Source: Lentibacillus sp. CBA3610 (lineage in GTDB: Bacteria; Bacillota; Bacilli; Bacillales; Amphibacillaceae). From it: DNA of 64,000 bases. The stretch is from contig NZ_CP035925.1 of the NCBI RefSeq assembly GCF_013373365.1, forward strand, positions 2,232,001 to 2,296,000, written 5' to 3'. The notes below the pieces were generated by a model that had not been told where the DNA came from, ran no database searches, and saw only the letters and a list, made by a program, of their open reading frames with translations. Of the stretch, positions 36,933-45,590 are shown one piece after another; the stretch's first letter is position 1; each line of letters starts with the position of its first letter. A program made the position numbers and the translations under genes.

Positions 36933-37535
36933 TTACTGGATGGCTAAGTAATCATCATCAACCGGATAGGCATAAGTAACAAAGCGATCCGGTGCACCCC
37001 CAACATAATCAAATGGATAGCACGTTGAAACGACAAGAACCTCCTCTCCCGTTTCCCCTATGACAGATGTATCATCAGCTGGAACAATTTCAGTCACCTT
37101 AATTTCGTATGTATAATTGCCATAAGGTGTTGTGACGTTATAGCGGTCCCCGATTTCAATTTTGTCGAACTGCCGGAAAACAGTATCCCGATGGCCTGAC
37201 AAAACAATTTGATCATTTTGACCGGGATAGACTGAATCTGTTAAGTGACCCACGCCCTTTGCCAGAGAATCCGGATCTGCCCCTTCGACTATCGGTAATA
37301 CCTTGTCCAATTTGGGTATCTCCAGAGTTGCGAATGCATCACCAACTGACGTCTTGAAATCATCCGGGGCTTCGGGACGCATACCTGCAGCATTACCCTC
37401 CGGCTGTTGGGCAATCGCTTCTTCTGCCTCTTCCAATGAAGCTTTCCGGGCTTGGTCATGGGAAACGTATTGATAGCCAAATATCATCGTGCAAACCACT
37501 CCAAGAAAAATAAGCACATAACTTATCCACTTCAT
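36933..37535 (-). CDS. class D sortase
   Basis: This 200-residue membrane-anchored transpeptidase has an N-terminal helix (MKWISYVLIFLGVVCTMIFG), the catalytic H115 (LSGHRDT), C172 (VSTCYPF) and R184 (APDRFVTYAYP). Class D sortases attach proteins with LPxTA-like signals to the wall; B. subtilis YhcS acts on YhcR, encoded next to it. Here the YhcR-like gene follows by 72 bases on the same strand, so they form one operon. The missing sorting signal on that protein is odd. Confidence 0.9.
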   Translation of the reverse strand: MKWISYVLIFLGVVCTMIFGYQYVSHDQARKASLEEAEEAIAQQPEGNAAGMRPEAPDDFKTSVGDAFATLEIPKLDKVLPIVEGADPDSLAKGVGHLTDSVYPGQNDQIVLSGHRDTVFRQFDKIEIGDRYNVTTPYGNYTYEIKVTEIVPADDTSVIGETGEEVLVVSTCYPFDYVGGAPDRFVTYAYPVDDDYLAIQ

Positions 37536-38025
37536 ACAACAACCTCCAGCTGATTCAAGGGAAATAACGCTACGTCAGCAGAAGCTATCTTTCCCAGTTG
37601 TCTCTATCATAACGAATGAAGATTAATCTACTATTAATAGATTGTAAAAATAAGTCAAAATTAATAGATTATTTCATCATTTCCAATGTATAGATAAATT
37701 CGTATAAATAAATTCGCCGACAAATTGAGTGCTTTCTCGTGAAATGTCAGAAAAGTTGCTCTGCCCACCTTTTTTCTACAACAAAACATCTGTTTATTTA
37801 TAAAATAGTTAATTTTGTGCAAATTTACCAGATGCAAAAGTACTAATTCTAAACCCTATTAAACTTTAACTAGGTTAAAAGTCTTGTGAGATAAGTTATC
37901 TGCAACTAAAAAAATTGCCGACTCAGTTTACGGTACAAACAATCGTTACCCGGGCAAATATGTTGGCAGTACAGAGCAAGTAACGTTATAGTGAACTTGT
38001 GAGTAAAAGCGTAAGGAGGTATTAT
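37536..38025. other. Intergenic stretch without a recognised gene
   Basis: This divergent spacer lies between the sortase and DinB-family genes. It is AT-rich and contains TTAATAGATT twice (37634-37643 and 37661-37670). I see no RNA gene, terminator or coding frame in it. Promoters for both neighbours should lie here, but none is clear enough to mark. Confidence 0.5.
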
Positions 38026-38496
38026 ATGAGCAACGGAATGGAAGGCGCCGTGAATGGCTGGCTCCAGCATCGGATGGTGCTTGATGATTTACTGGCGCTG
38101 GTTGATGATGACTATATTGATTACAGACCATGGGATGGGGCTATGTCACTTGGGGAGCTGGCGATTCATATCGTGACCTCAACACACATGTTTGTGAAAG
38201 GGATCAAAAAAGGCGAATTCGAGGAACCGCCCACAGAAACGAATTATAAAACGATAAACGATCTGCGGACAATCGTGCAGCGTTACACCGACGAAACAAA
38301 GGAAGAAATCTCAACCATCTTTACGTATCAAATGAAAGGTTACATTCTGTTTAATAAAATGCGGGCACCAGGTACATATTGGTTTTCCAACGCCATCGAT
38401 CATGAAATTCACCATAAAGGACAGCTGTTCACATACGTTCGCATGATCGGTGCACAAGACGTACCAAACTTCACCCGCCGGCCCGATGAAATCTAA
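38026..38496 (+). CDS. DinB-family protein
   Basis: This 156-residue four-helix-bundle protein of the DinB/YfiT superfamily has the metal-binding histidine triad visible as H48 (LAIHIVTS), H126 and H130 (AIDHEIHHKGQL). Members often act as bacillithiol- or mycothiol-dependent transferases. The reaction here is unknown. Start ATG 38026 follows a perfect AAGGAGGTATTAT; an upstream GTG at 37999 would include the ribosome site. The stop codon is followed by a palindromic repeat. Confidence 0.88.
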   Translation: MSNGMEGAVNGWLQHRMVLDDLLALVDDDYIDYRPWDGAMSLGELAIHIVTSTHMFVKGIKKGEFEEPPTETNYKTINDLRTIVQRYTDETKEEISTIFTYQMKGYILFNKMRAPGTYWFSNAIDHEIHHKGQLFTYVRMIGAQDVPNFTRRPDEI

Positions 38497-38499
38497 AGT

Positions 38500-38526
38500 G
38501 GGACAAAGGGTCTAACCCCTTGTCCC
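38500..38526 (+). repeat. 27-bp palindromic repeat
   Basis: GGGACAAAGGGTCTAACCCC..GTCCC, with one change in the centre (TCTAA). It sits between the convergent dinB-family and fruA genes, three bases after one stop and five before the other. Confidence 0.88.
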
Positions 38527-38530
38527 CCAC

Positions 38531-40435
38531 TCATTGAATTGGTTTCTTCCACAGACCGAGGATAAGGCCTGCAATAATTGATCCGATCAATAGCGCTACA
38601 AGGAAGAATAGCGCATTATCGGCTAACGGTATGACAAAGATGCCGCCGTGCGGAGCTGGTATGCTGCTTGCCCACAATTGGGTCAGACCGCCGCCAATCA
38701 CAGCGCCTGCAACGGATGAACCGATAACCCGGACCGGATCAGCCGCTGCAAATGGAATCGCACCTTCTGTAATGAACGAAAGCCCCATGACATAGTTCGT
38801 CACACCTGATTTGCGCTCCTCTTCCGTAAATTTATTTTTAAAGAAGGTTGTCGCCAGCGCAATCGCAATCGGCGGAATCATACCACCCACCATAACAGCT
38901 GCCATCAAACTGCCATCACCGGTATCCGTAAAAATACCAATCGAGAACGTATAAGCTGCTTTATTAAATGGACCACCCATATCAATGGCCATCATCCCGC
39001 CAAGCAACGCACCAATCAAAACAGCATTGCCTGTTCCGAGATTTTCCAAAAAGCTGATCATTCCGGTATTAATCGTTGAAAAAACCGGGCCAATGAGGAA
39101 ATACATGAACAATCCGATCAAGAATAAACCTGTTACCGGATAAAGCAGCACTGACTTCAGGCCATCAAGTGACTTCGGTAAGCCGCGAAACCATCTTTTC
39201 ACCAGCAGCACAAGATAACCTGCTAAAAACCCGGCAACCAATCCACCGAGAAAGCCTGCATTGCTTTGGACTGCCATAAAACCGCCGACAAGACCTGGCA
39301 TCAAACCGGGACGATCAGCGATACTCATGGCAATATAACCGGCCAGAATCGGAATCAGAAAGTTAAACGCATTACTTCCAATTGTATTGAAAAATGTAAA
39401 CAGCTCACTATCATCGCCGGCAATACCTTCCACCAGGAACGATACAGCCATCAAAATACCGCCACCGACGACGAACGGCAGCATATGGGAAACGCCGTTC
39501 ATCAAATCTTTATAAATTTTCCGCCAGACCGATGTTGACGCCTCTGCCTCATCATCCGCTTCAGTCGCTTCATCTGCCTGATAAATCGCTGCATCACGAT
39601 TCATTGCTTTCGTGATCAGTTCTTCCGCATTGTTAATCCCGTCACTGACCGGTCTTTCCAGCACTGGTTTCCGATTAAAGCGGGACATCGGCACATTTTT
39701 ATCAGCCGCAATGATGACCCCTGCTGCCCGGTCGATTTCTGCTTTCGTCAACTCATTCGAGGCACCGTCCGAGCCATTTGTTTCCACCCGGATATCAACG
39801 CCCATCACAGCAGCCTGCTTTTTCAAGGCATCTTCAGCCATATACGTATGGGCTATGCCTGTGGGACAAGCCGTCACGGCAACAACAAAAGGCCGTTCTT
39901 CTGCCTGCTCATCATCAGCTGCTTTCTCTTCGGCTGATTCAGGCGTTTCCGAAAAGTGGGACAAAGGGTCTGACCCCTTGTCCCCCTCTTCCTGATGGAA
40001 AAGACGTTGCACTTCTTCAGGTGTCGAGGTCTCTTTTAATTGAGCCACAAAATCCTGGTTGATCAGCATGCGCGATAACGCTGCCAATGTTTGCAAATGG
40101 GTATCATTCGCGCCATCCGGGACAGCAATCATGAAAAATAGATACGTTGGCTGTCCGTCCAGTGCCTCGTAATCCAGTCCGCTTTCACTTTTGGCAAACA
40201 ACACCGTCGCCTCATTGACCGCATCTGTCTTGGCATGCGGCATGGCAATCCCATCACCTAAACCGGTTGATGTCTGTTCTTCACGTTTTAAAATTGCTTC
40301 CCGGAAAGTGTCAGCGTCATTGACCAGATTATTCGCAGCAAGTGACTGGATCATTTCATCAATGGCAGCCGTCTTGTTATCGGCTTGCATATTCATAATC
40401 ATGATATCTTTGCGCAGTAAATCATTTATGTTCAT
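38531..40435 (-). CDS. fruA: fructose-specific PTS enzyme IIABC
   Basis: This 634-residue permease imports fructose as fructose 1-phosphate. The EIIA domain (1-148) has its phospho-histidine in GDGIAMPHAKTD, EIIB its cysteine in VTACPTGIAHTYMA, and EIIC about eight to ten helices with EGAIPFAAADP. The linker between EIIA and EIIB contains GDKGSDPLSH, encoded by a 27-bp palindromic repeat inserted in frame (39958-39984, residues 151-160). The start ATG overlaps the fruK stop by four bases. Last gene of fruR-fruK-fruA. Confidence 0.96.
   Translation of the reverse strand: MNINDLLRKDIMIMNMQADNKTAAIDEMIQSLAANNLVNDADTFREAILKREEQTSTGLGDGIAMPHAKTDAVNEATVLFAKSESGLDYEALDGQPTYLFFMIAVPDGANDTHLQTLAALSRMLINQDFVAQLKETSTPEEVQRLFHQEEGDKGSDPLSHFSETPESAEEKAADDEQAEERPFVVAVTACPTGIAHTYMAEDALKKQAAVMGVDIRVETNGSDGASNELTKAEIDRAAGVIIAADKNVPMSRFNRKPVLERPVSDGINNAEELITKAMNRDAAIYQADEATEADDEAEASTSVWRKIYKDLMNGVSHMLPFVVGGGILMAVSFLVEGIAGDDSELFTFFNTIGSNAFNFLIPILAGYIAMSIADRPGLMPGLVGGFMAVQSNAGFLGGLVAGFLAGYLVLLVKRWFRGLPKSLDGLKSVLLYPVTGLFLIGLFMYFLIGPVFSTINTGMISFLENLGTGNAVLIGALLGGMMAIDMGGPFNKAAYTFSIGIFTDTGDGSLMAAVMVGGMIPPIAIALATTFFKNKFTEEERKSGVTNYVMGLSFITEGAIPFAAADPVRVIGSSVAGAVIGGGLTQLWASSIPAPHGGIFVIPLADNALFFLVALLIGSIIAGLILGLWKKPIQ
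39958..39984 (+). repeat. 27-bp palindromic repeat inside fruA
   Basis: GGGACAAAGGGTCTGACCCC..GTCCC lies inside the coding sequence and adds GDKGSDPLSH to the EIIA-EIIB linker without breaking the frame. Confidence 0.92.
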
Positions 40436-41370
40436 GTTTTCTCCTTCCCTTCTATTGGAGATATCCGGGTGATGTTGATTTCTTTCAATAGCGCGTTAAT
40501 ATCCCCGGCCTCGGCTAAATCATCGGAAAAAGCAGTTGCACTTCCTGAAGCAAGGCTCATACGAAATGCTTCCATCACATCACCGGTTTCCCTGAACTTA
40601 CCGGTAAAACCCGCAATCATGGAATCACCTGCCCCGACCGAGTTTTTAACTTGACCTTTAGGCGTCGAACCATGATATATACCTGCCCTCGTAAACAGCA
40701 AGGCTCCCTCACCGGCCATGGAAACAATTGCATGCCGGGCACCCAGATCGAGCAATTTTTCCCCGTAATATACAACATCTTCCTGGCTGTTGAGTGTAAC
40801 ACCAAAAAAGTCAGCCAATTCATCCTTATTCGGCTTAACCATTAACGGGTGATAAGGCAGAGCGGATTTCAATGTTTCTCCTGTCGTATCAATCACAAAT
40901 GCTGCACCGGAAGCGGCAATTTTTTCAATCATTATTTGATGAAAACCTGTTTCCAGAGATGGTGGTGCACTTCCGGATAAAATAACCGTATCCTGACTGG
41001 TTACATTTTTAAGCTGCTGTAATAAATTCTCTGCTTCGTGCGGCAAAATTTCCGGACCCCGGCCGTTAATCTCCGTTTCTTCTTTCGACTTCAATTTAAT
41101 GTTAATCCGTGTGTCACCCTGAATCGGCGTAAAGTTTGTCTGTATGGCTTTGTTATCCAGTGAATCAGCTATAAACTCACCGGTAAAACCTCCCAGAAAG
41201 CCCAGTGCCGTTGTATCATAAGCCAGTTCATGCAGCACACGGGAAACGTTAATCCCCTTACCGCCCGGGAATTTCATCTCGTTTTCCATTTTATTCAACT
41301 CGCCCAGGTTCAGCCGATTGACTTGAACGATATAATCAACTGAAGGATTAAGCGTTACCGTATAAATCAT
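40432..41370 (-). CDS. fruK: 1-phosphofructokinase
   Basis: This 312-residue PfkB-family kinase phosphorylates fructose 1-phosphate to the 1,6-bisphosphate. It has the PfkB N-terminal motif FPGGKGINVSRVL, the tagatose/fructose-1-P subgroup signature GFLGGFTGEFI, and the ATP/active-site motif KNSVGAGDSMIAGF. Genes fruR and fruA overlap it by four bases on each side, so translation of the whole operon is coupled. Confidence 0.96.
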   Translation of the reverse strand: MIYTVTLNPSVDYIVQVNRLNLGELNKMENEMKFPGGKGINVSRVLHELAYDTTALGFLGGFTGEFIADSLDNKAIQTNFTPIQGDTRINIKLKSKEETEINGRGPEILPHEAENLLQQLKNVTSQDTVILSGSAPPSLETGFHQIMIEKIAASGAAFVIDTTGETLKSALPYHPLMVKPNKDELADFFGVTLNSQEDVVYYGEKLLDLGARHAIVSMAGEGALLFTRAGIYHGSTPKGQVKNSVGAGDSMIAGFTGKFRETGDVMEAFRMSLASGSATAFSDDLAEAGDINALLKEINITRISPIEGKEKT

Positions 41371-42116
41371 TTTGCCGCCTCCATAATGGTTGTTTTTTCT
41401 CTGTAATGCTGTGACAGATCACTCAATCTGTCCGTGACAATGGTGACATCCTCCAGCTCACATACATTTGCAAACGTCACTTTATTCCATTTGCTTTGAT
41501 CAGCTAAAAGATAAGCCGAAGCTGCCCGCTGATGGGCCATTTGCTTTAAAGCTGCTTCCTCCGGGTCCGGTGTCGTACAGCCAAACGATAGGTCAATACC
41601 ATTCATACCCAGAAAAGCCTTATCGAAGCGGTAATTTCTCAGTTCGTTTAAACTCTGGGAACCGATAATCGCTTTTGTGGAAAGCTTAATCTTTCCACCT
41701 GTCAAAAAGGTCTCAATCCCCTGATCAGCAAGACGTGAAGCATGTTGAATCCCGTTTGTCACAACCGTAATCTGCTTATCTTGTAAATACGCTATCATGG
41801 CAAGGGTTGTTGTGCCGGCATCAATGAAAATAACGTCGTTGTTCTCAACAAGGTCAGCTGCTAGTTTGCCGATTGCTTCTTTTGATTGAACGTTTTTGAA
41901 TGATTTTTCCGAAGCCGTCAGTTCCTCATCCAATTGATAGCTCCGTTTGGCACCACCGTGAATGCGGGTCAGCTCCCCGGCATCCTCCAGCTGATCCAAA
42001 TCCCTTCTGACGGTTGATTCAGAACAACCGACAACATCCATCAAATGCTGTGATTTTACAATACCATCCTGTTTCAACAGTTTTAAGATAAGGTTATGCC
42101 GTTCTTCGGTTAACAT
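41367..42116 (-). CDS. fruR: DeoR-family fructose operon repressor
   Basis: This protein of about 249 residues has an N-terminal DeoR helix-turn-helix (RHNLILKLLKQDGIVKSQHL, then VVGCSESTVRRDLDQLE) and a C-terminal sugar-phosphate sensor domain (IFIDAGTTTLAMIAYL and FLGMNGIDLSFGCTTPDPEEA). In related operons fructose 1-phosphate releases the repressor. It is the first gene of the operon. I place the start at the ATG 42116, eight bases after GGAGGG; a GTG one codon upstream is the alternative. Confidence 0.92.
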   Translation of the reverse strand: MLTEERHNLILKLLKQDGIVKSQHLMDVVGCSESTVRRDLDQLEDAGELTRIHGGAKRSYQLDEELTASEKSFKNVQSKEAIGKLAADLVENNDVIFIDAGTTTLAMIAYLQDKQITVVTNGIQHASRLADQGIETFLTGGKIKLSTKAIIGSQSLNELRNYRFDKAFLGMNGIDLSFGCTTPDPEEAALKQMAHQRAASAYLLADQSKWNKVTFANVCELEDVTIVTDRLSDLSQHYREKTTIMEAAK

Positions 42117-42129
42117 CACATCAACCCTC

Positions 42130-42158
42130 CTATACCATTATAATACCACCAAAAACAC
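42130..42158 (-). promoter_or_regulatory. Promoter of the fruRKA operon
   Basis: On the minus strand TTGTTT and TATTAT are separated by 17 bases, ending about 15 bases upstream of the fruR ribosome site. The exact edges may be off by a base or two. Confidence 0.55.
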
Positions 42159-42171
42159 TCGAAAACAATCA

Positions 42172-42185
42172 TCAAAACGTTTACA
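42172..42185. promoter_or_regulatory. cre-like site upstream of fruRKA
   Basis: TCAAAACGTTTACA differs from the cre consensus TGAAAACGYTWWCA at one outer position. Its place just upstream of the -35 region suggests CcpA-mediated carbon control. Confidence 0.5.
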
Positions 42186-42285
42186 CTGCTTTTTAGATGT
42201 CAGAGGCTGGATTGGAAATAAATGGGGTAAATCAGTCGATTACCGTATTGAATACGTCATTCGAAATGTTACACTTTCTTTCCCA
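42183..42285. repeat. Diverged ~90-bp intergenic repeat, copy C
   Basis: It begins ACACTGCTTTTTAGATGTCAG and ends with CGAAATGTTACACTTTC, matching the ends of copy A (8861-8971); the middle is diverged. Confidence 0.45.
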
Positions 42286-42344
42286 TAGGCTATTTTCATA
42301 TATATTGTTGCTTTTCACACAGTTGATACATACTACGACATAAG

Positions 42345-42660
42345 TGCTATGTTGATTTCCGCTCCGGCCAGTCGCTTTCCGCGGGCACGGCTTCAGCCTC
42401 CTCGCGGAAAACCGCCGCTGCGGGGTCTTCAGACACGTGCTTTTCCCGCAGGAGTCGACTGGCCTCCACTCCAATCAACAACCACAAAAGAGGTTTGACT
42501 ACACAAGAAATATGATTATAAAGCACAAAACAGCGGAGAAAATACGCGGAGACTGCGGGATGAGAGGCATAGGTGAGACCCCGGAGCGCGCCAGCGTGAG
42601 GAGGCTCAGCCGCCCGCGGAAAGCGGAGCGTATTTCCGGAGCGGTAGATGACGCGCCCAA
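42345..42660. repeat. Inverted pair of a GC-rich Bacillaceae intergenic repeat
   Basis: CGCTTTCCGCGGGC, then AGCCTCCTCG, then GCGGGGTCTTC, then TCCCGCAGGAGTC occur in order at about 42360-42460. The same blocks occur inverted at about 42530-42645 (GACTGCGGGATGAG, GAGACCCCGGAGCGC, GAGGAGGCTCAGCC, GCCCGCGGAAAGCG). The intervening 70 bases are AT-rich. I know similar elements as common intergenic repeats in this family; they encode no protein. Confidence 0.75.
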
Positions 42661-42737
42661 TTACACCGAAAGTTATGTCGCATTCTATGGATTTTACGTC
42701 AAACACAACATTCTTTTAAAAAACAGATTTCCCATAA

Positions 42738-42776
42738 AAAAACTGCCTATCTGAATCAGATTAGCAGTTTTCTTGA
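42738..42776 (-). terminator. Terminator of rocB
   Basis: On the minus strand AAAACTGC and GCAGTTTTTTT flank a CTGATTCAG-containing loop, 25 bases after the rocB stop. Confidence 0.8.
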
Positions 42777-42801
42777 GATATGGAAAAATCTGTTTGATCG
42801 T

Positions 42802-44460
42802 TCAATCCAACAATCTCTGAATCACCCGATGCGTTAAATTAGGAACGATTTCAAATGAATAAGTCATTTCGGTTCTCTCCAGTCTTTGGTGGGCGTCCAG
42901 ACCATAAGGACCAATATTAATAACAGGAACATTCAATTCGCGTACATCTTCATAACGAACATAATGCTTCGTGCCCCATGCCGGATTGTTGTCGATAACA
43001 GCTTGAATAGCTTCCGCGTCATCATTTATGGCGACAAAACTCATATCCGAAATGTGCGGAAAGAAGTTTTTGGTCATAATCGGGTACGTATACATTGGCT
43101 GTACATCTTCAATCGCTTGATCCAGAGCTTTCATTAATGCTTGTTCATCCGGAGTTTTCCCTGTCATTTCAACCCTTGGTGAGTATAAAGAAGAGTAGAA
43201 TAAGATAATCGCAGGGGTTCTATCTGTCATCCATTTCCACGCTTCCTCGACGACTTTAACGGCGAACATGCGTGTATCCAATGTCTCATTTTGTAAAAGT
43301 GATTGTTTAAAATGCGCCATATGTGACGTATAGGCTTCACCATTTTCGCGGATTAACAGATCATCCATTTCTTCGTATGTTAATACGCGCGGCTGCCACG
43401 GAACACCCTGAAACGCGGCATCACTCATCTGAGAAAATTGTTTATATCTGTTTTCCATCAAAGAAAGTGCATTGTCAAAAGCTATGTAAGCATGTTCTTT
43501 TAGTTTTTCCAGTACATCTTTTGGTGACCACGAATGGACGAAAAAGTTATAATATACTAAAGCGGATAGGGCGGTCTGAGCGGTATAAACAGGTTTTAAA
43601 TCCGTTTGTTTTAACGTAACCGGCGGGACGGTTAATTCACCGTATGCCTCATTGGAAAGATCCGGGTTATAATTGATCTGCCTTGTCAGTTCAGCAGCAA
43701 CAAAATTCGGATCTAACCCGTCGAATGGCGACCCTGCATGCGATTCTCCCCCTGTAATAAAAAAAGTGGGCAAAAGTTTTCCAACCGTTCCCTTGTAAAT
43801 GTAACGATTGTCATCATGCGCGTGATGCGGTGACACAAAGTCCGCATTGATCGCTGCCGTATAATGAAATCCATGTTCACTTTTCCATCGTTTTAAAATG
43901 TCCAGAGCAGACAGAACACCATGTGAGCCATCTTCTTCATCACACTCGGCCAAAAAGACAATATTGCCATCCAGCTCTTCAGGATGTTCTGCATAATAGT
44001 TTAAGAGATATAAATGGCTGGCAACACCGCTTTTCATATCAAGAACGCCACGGCCAAACAGCCAGTCACCGGAATCCAAATGTTCTTTAGCGGACGTGGG
44101 AAGCTCATCCTCTTTCATACGTTCCATTAATTCATCAGGATAAAAGGCGTTATCTTTTAAATGATTAAAGTCATTCACCCCAACCGTGTCCATATGGCCC
44201 ATAAGGATTACTGTCCGATTGCTCGTTCCTTTCGTCCCCTTTACACAGGCCAGCACATTATACCGTTCTAATTCATCACCAGTTGTTTGGGACAACATGA
44301 CATTTTCCGGATTATATTTAAAATAAGAAAGGGATGAAATCATCGCATACAGTGATTTGGCAATATCTCTCTCACCATCCGTATTGACAACACTTTTTAT
44401 GTTTACTAATTGTTTGGTTAAAGCCAGCACATCATCCCAGCACATCAGCATACACTTCAC
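42802..44460 (-). CDS. rocB: RocB-like M20-family peptidase/amidohydrolase
   Basis: This 552-residue protein matches RocB of the arginine-utilisation regulon in length and in its M20 metal motifs: ILMGHMDTVGV (first histidine and aspartate), FGRGVLDMKSGVASHL (bridging aspartate) and LAECDEEDG (glutamates). RocB is required with RocA/RocD for arginine or citrulline use, but its exact reaction is unsettled. No other roc genes lie in the window. Residues before MCWDDVLALTKQ may not belong; a start at the second ATG is possible. It is monocistronic with a clear terminator. Confidence 0.85.
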   Translation of the reverse strand: MKCMLMCWDDVLALTKQLVNIKSVVNTDGERDIAKSLYAMISSLSYFKYNPENVMLSQTTGDELERYNVLACVKGTKGTSNRTVILMGHMDTVGVNDFNHLKDNAFYPDELMERMKEDELPTSAKEHLDSGDWLFGRGVLDMKSGVASHLYLLNYYAEHPEELDGNIVFLAECDEEDGSHGVLSALDILKRWKSEHGFHYTAAINADFVSPHHAHDDNRYIYKGTVGKLLPTFFITGGESHAGSPFDGLDPNFVAAELTRQINYNPDLSNEAYGELTVPPVTLKQTDLKPVYTAQTALSALVYYNFFVHSWSPKDVLEKLKEHAYIAFDNALSLMENRYKQFSQMSDAAFQGVPWQPRVLTYEEMDDLLIRENGEAYTSHMAHFKQSLLQNETLDTRMFAVKVVEEAWKWMTDRTPAIILFYSSLYSPRVEMTGKTPDEQALMKALDQAIEDVQPMYTYPIMTKNFFPHISDMSFVAINDDAEAIQAVIDNNPAWGTKHYVRYEDVRELNVPVINIGPYGLDAHQRLERTEMTYSFEIVPNLTHRVIQRLLD

Positions 44461-44651
44461 TCCTTCACGTTAGAATAATTGGAAATATCATAGCAGACTG
44501 ATGAATGATCAGCAAGCGGGACATACTATGAAGTTACTTTCGAGTAATAAACCTGAAATGGCTTTATAAAATATCAAATGTTTGAAAATGTGAAGATAAT
44601 AAAGTGAAATTTCAATATATGGGGATAAATTAATCATATACCAAACTTGCA

Positions 44652-45590
44652 TTATTTTGGAATAAGTCCTTGCTCTAAAAATTGGAGTAAATTTCTTTTA
44701 ACAGCATCATATGAGACATCTTCAAATAATAGAGTTCTTGTAATATCTTGGTAATCTTCCTGATATACATCATCGTTTAAAATCGTTTCAATTGTTTTTG
44801 CGATATCATAATTCGGTTTCGCTGAAATGTTAATGTTGGGTCTTTTATATCTTTCGGCCCTTACTTGTTTAAAAAGTAATTGGAAACCAGCCTTATGAAA
44901 AGTGAACGATTCGATTATCTTATGTAAATCATAAAGATGTCTTGAATGTCGAGTAAATGTCTGCTGCTCATAATAGTCGCAAATCGCAAACAATTTATCG
45001 ATAAACGTCCTGTCTATTCTTTGGACATGAATATTGAACGATTGAAGATGATAGGTATTAATAACTTCCGTTTCATTCTCACTTTCCAAAAAGTCCAGGA
45101 TATAACTGGAAACCTGCATCTTTTCAGTCGGGAAAGCTTTTATAGGCACAAAAGTTTCAATTGATAAATGATTTTTTACGGCATCGGTTTGATCTATGAT
45201 TTGTGGGAATTCTACCTCATAGTTATTATGGTCTCTTCTGGACTGAATGCTTTCAGGATTTAAATGTTTCAACCGGGCATTTTCAATCGCTTGAATAATT
45301 CCCTCTTTTAGTTGCCTTTTCTCTCCCTGACTAGGCTTTTTATTGGCCGCGTAATGAATATCGATGTCCTCGGAAAACCGTTTAACTACTCCGTAACATT
45401 TTGAAAGGGAAGTCCCGCCTTTAAAAACGATTTGAGGGACATCTTTAGCCAAATATTCCAATAAATAGGATACAAAATAATCTTTCTCCACCTGTTCTTC
45501 AGGTATAGTGAAAGATTCTGATGTTGCTGCTATAACATCTGAAAAAATTGAATCATCCTCGTGTAAGCGCATCGTATACCCCACTTTCAT
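44652..45590 (-). CDS. abiEii: AbiEii-type nucleotidyltransferase toxin
   Basis: This 312-residue protein is a DNA polymerase-beta-like nucleotidyltransferase of the AbiEii/MenT group. It has GGTSLSK at residues 58-64 and SEDIDI at 73-78 (catalytic aspartates), then IDKLFAICDYY and RHLYDLHKI. Related toxins modify tRNA 3' ends with nucleotides and stop growth, aborting phage infection. The gene overlaps its antitoxin gene; a start at ATG 45572 (MRLHEDD) would shorten the overlap from 38 to 20 bases. Confidence 0.9.
   Translation of the reverse strand: MKVGYTMRLHEDDSIFSDVIAATSESFTIPEEQVEKDYFVSYLLEYLAKDVPQIVFKGGTSLSKCYGVVKRFSEDIDIHYAANKKPSQGEKRQLKEGIIQAIENARLKHLNPESIQSRRDHNNYEVEFPQIIDQTDAVKNHLSIETFVPIKAFPTEKMQVSSYILDFLESENETEVINTYHLQSFNIHVQRIDRTFIDKLFAICDYYEQQTFTRHSRHLYDLHKIIESFTFHKAGFQLLFKQVRAERYKRPNINISAKPNYDIAKTIETILNDDVYQEDYQDITRTLLFEDVSYDAVKRNLLQFLEQGLIPK

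Noticed and set aside
37634..37670. TTAATAGATT pair as an operator of the sortase or DinB gene
   Set aside because: AT-rich, only two short copies, and not placed against a clear promoter.
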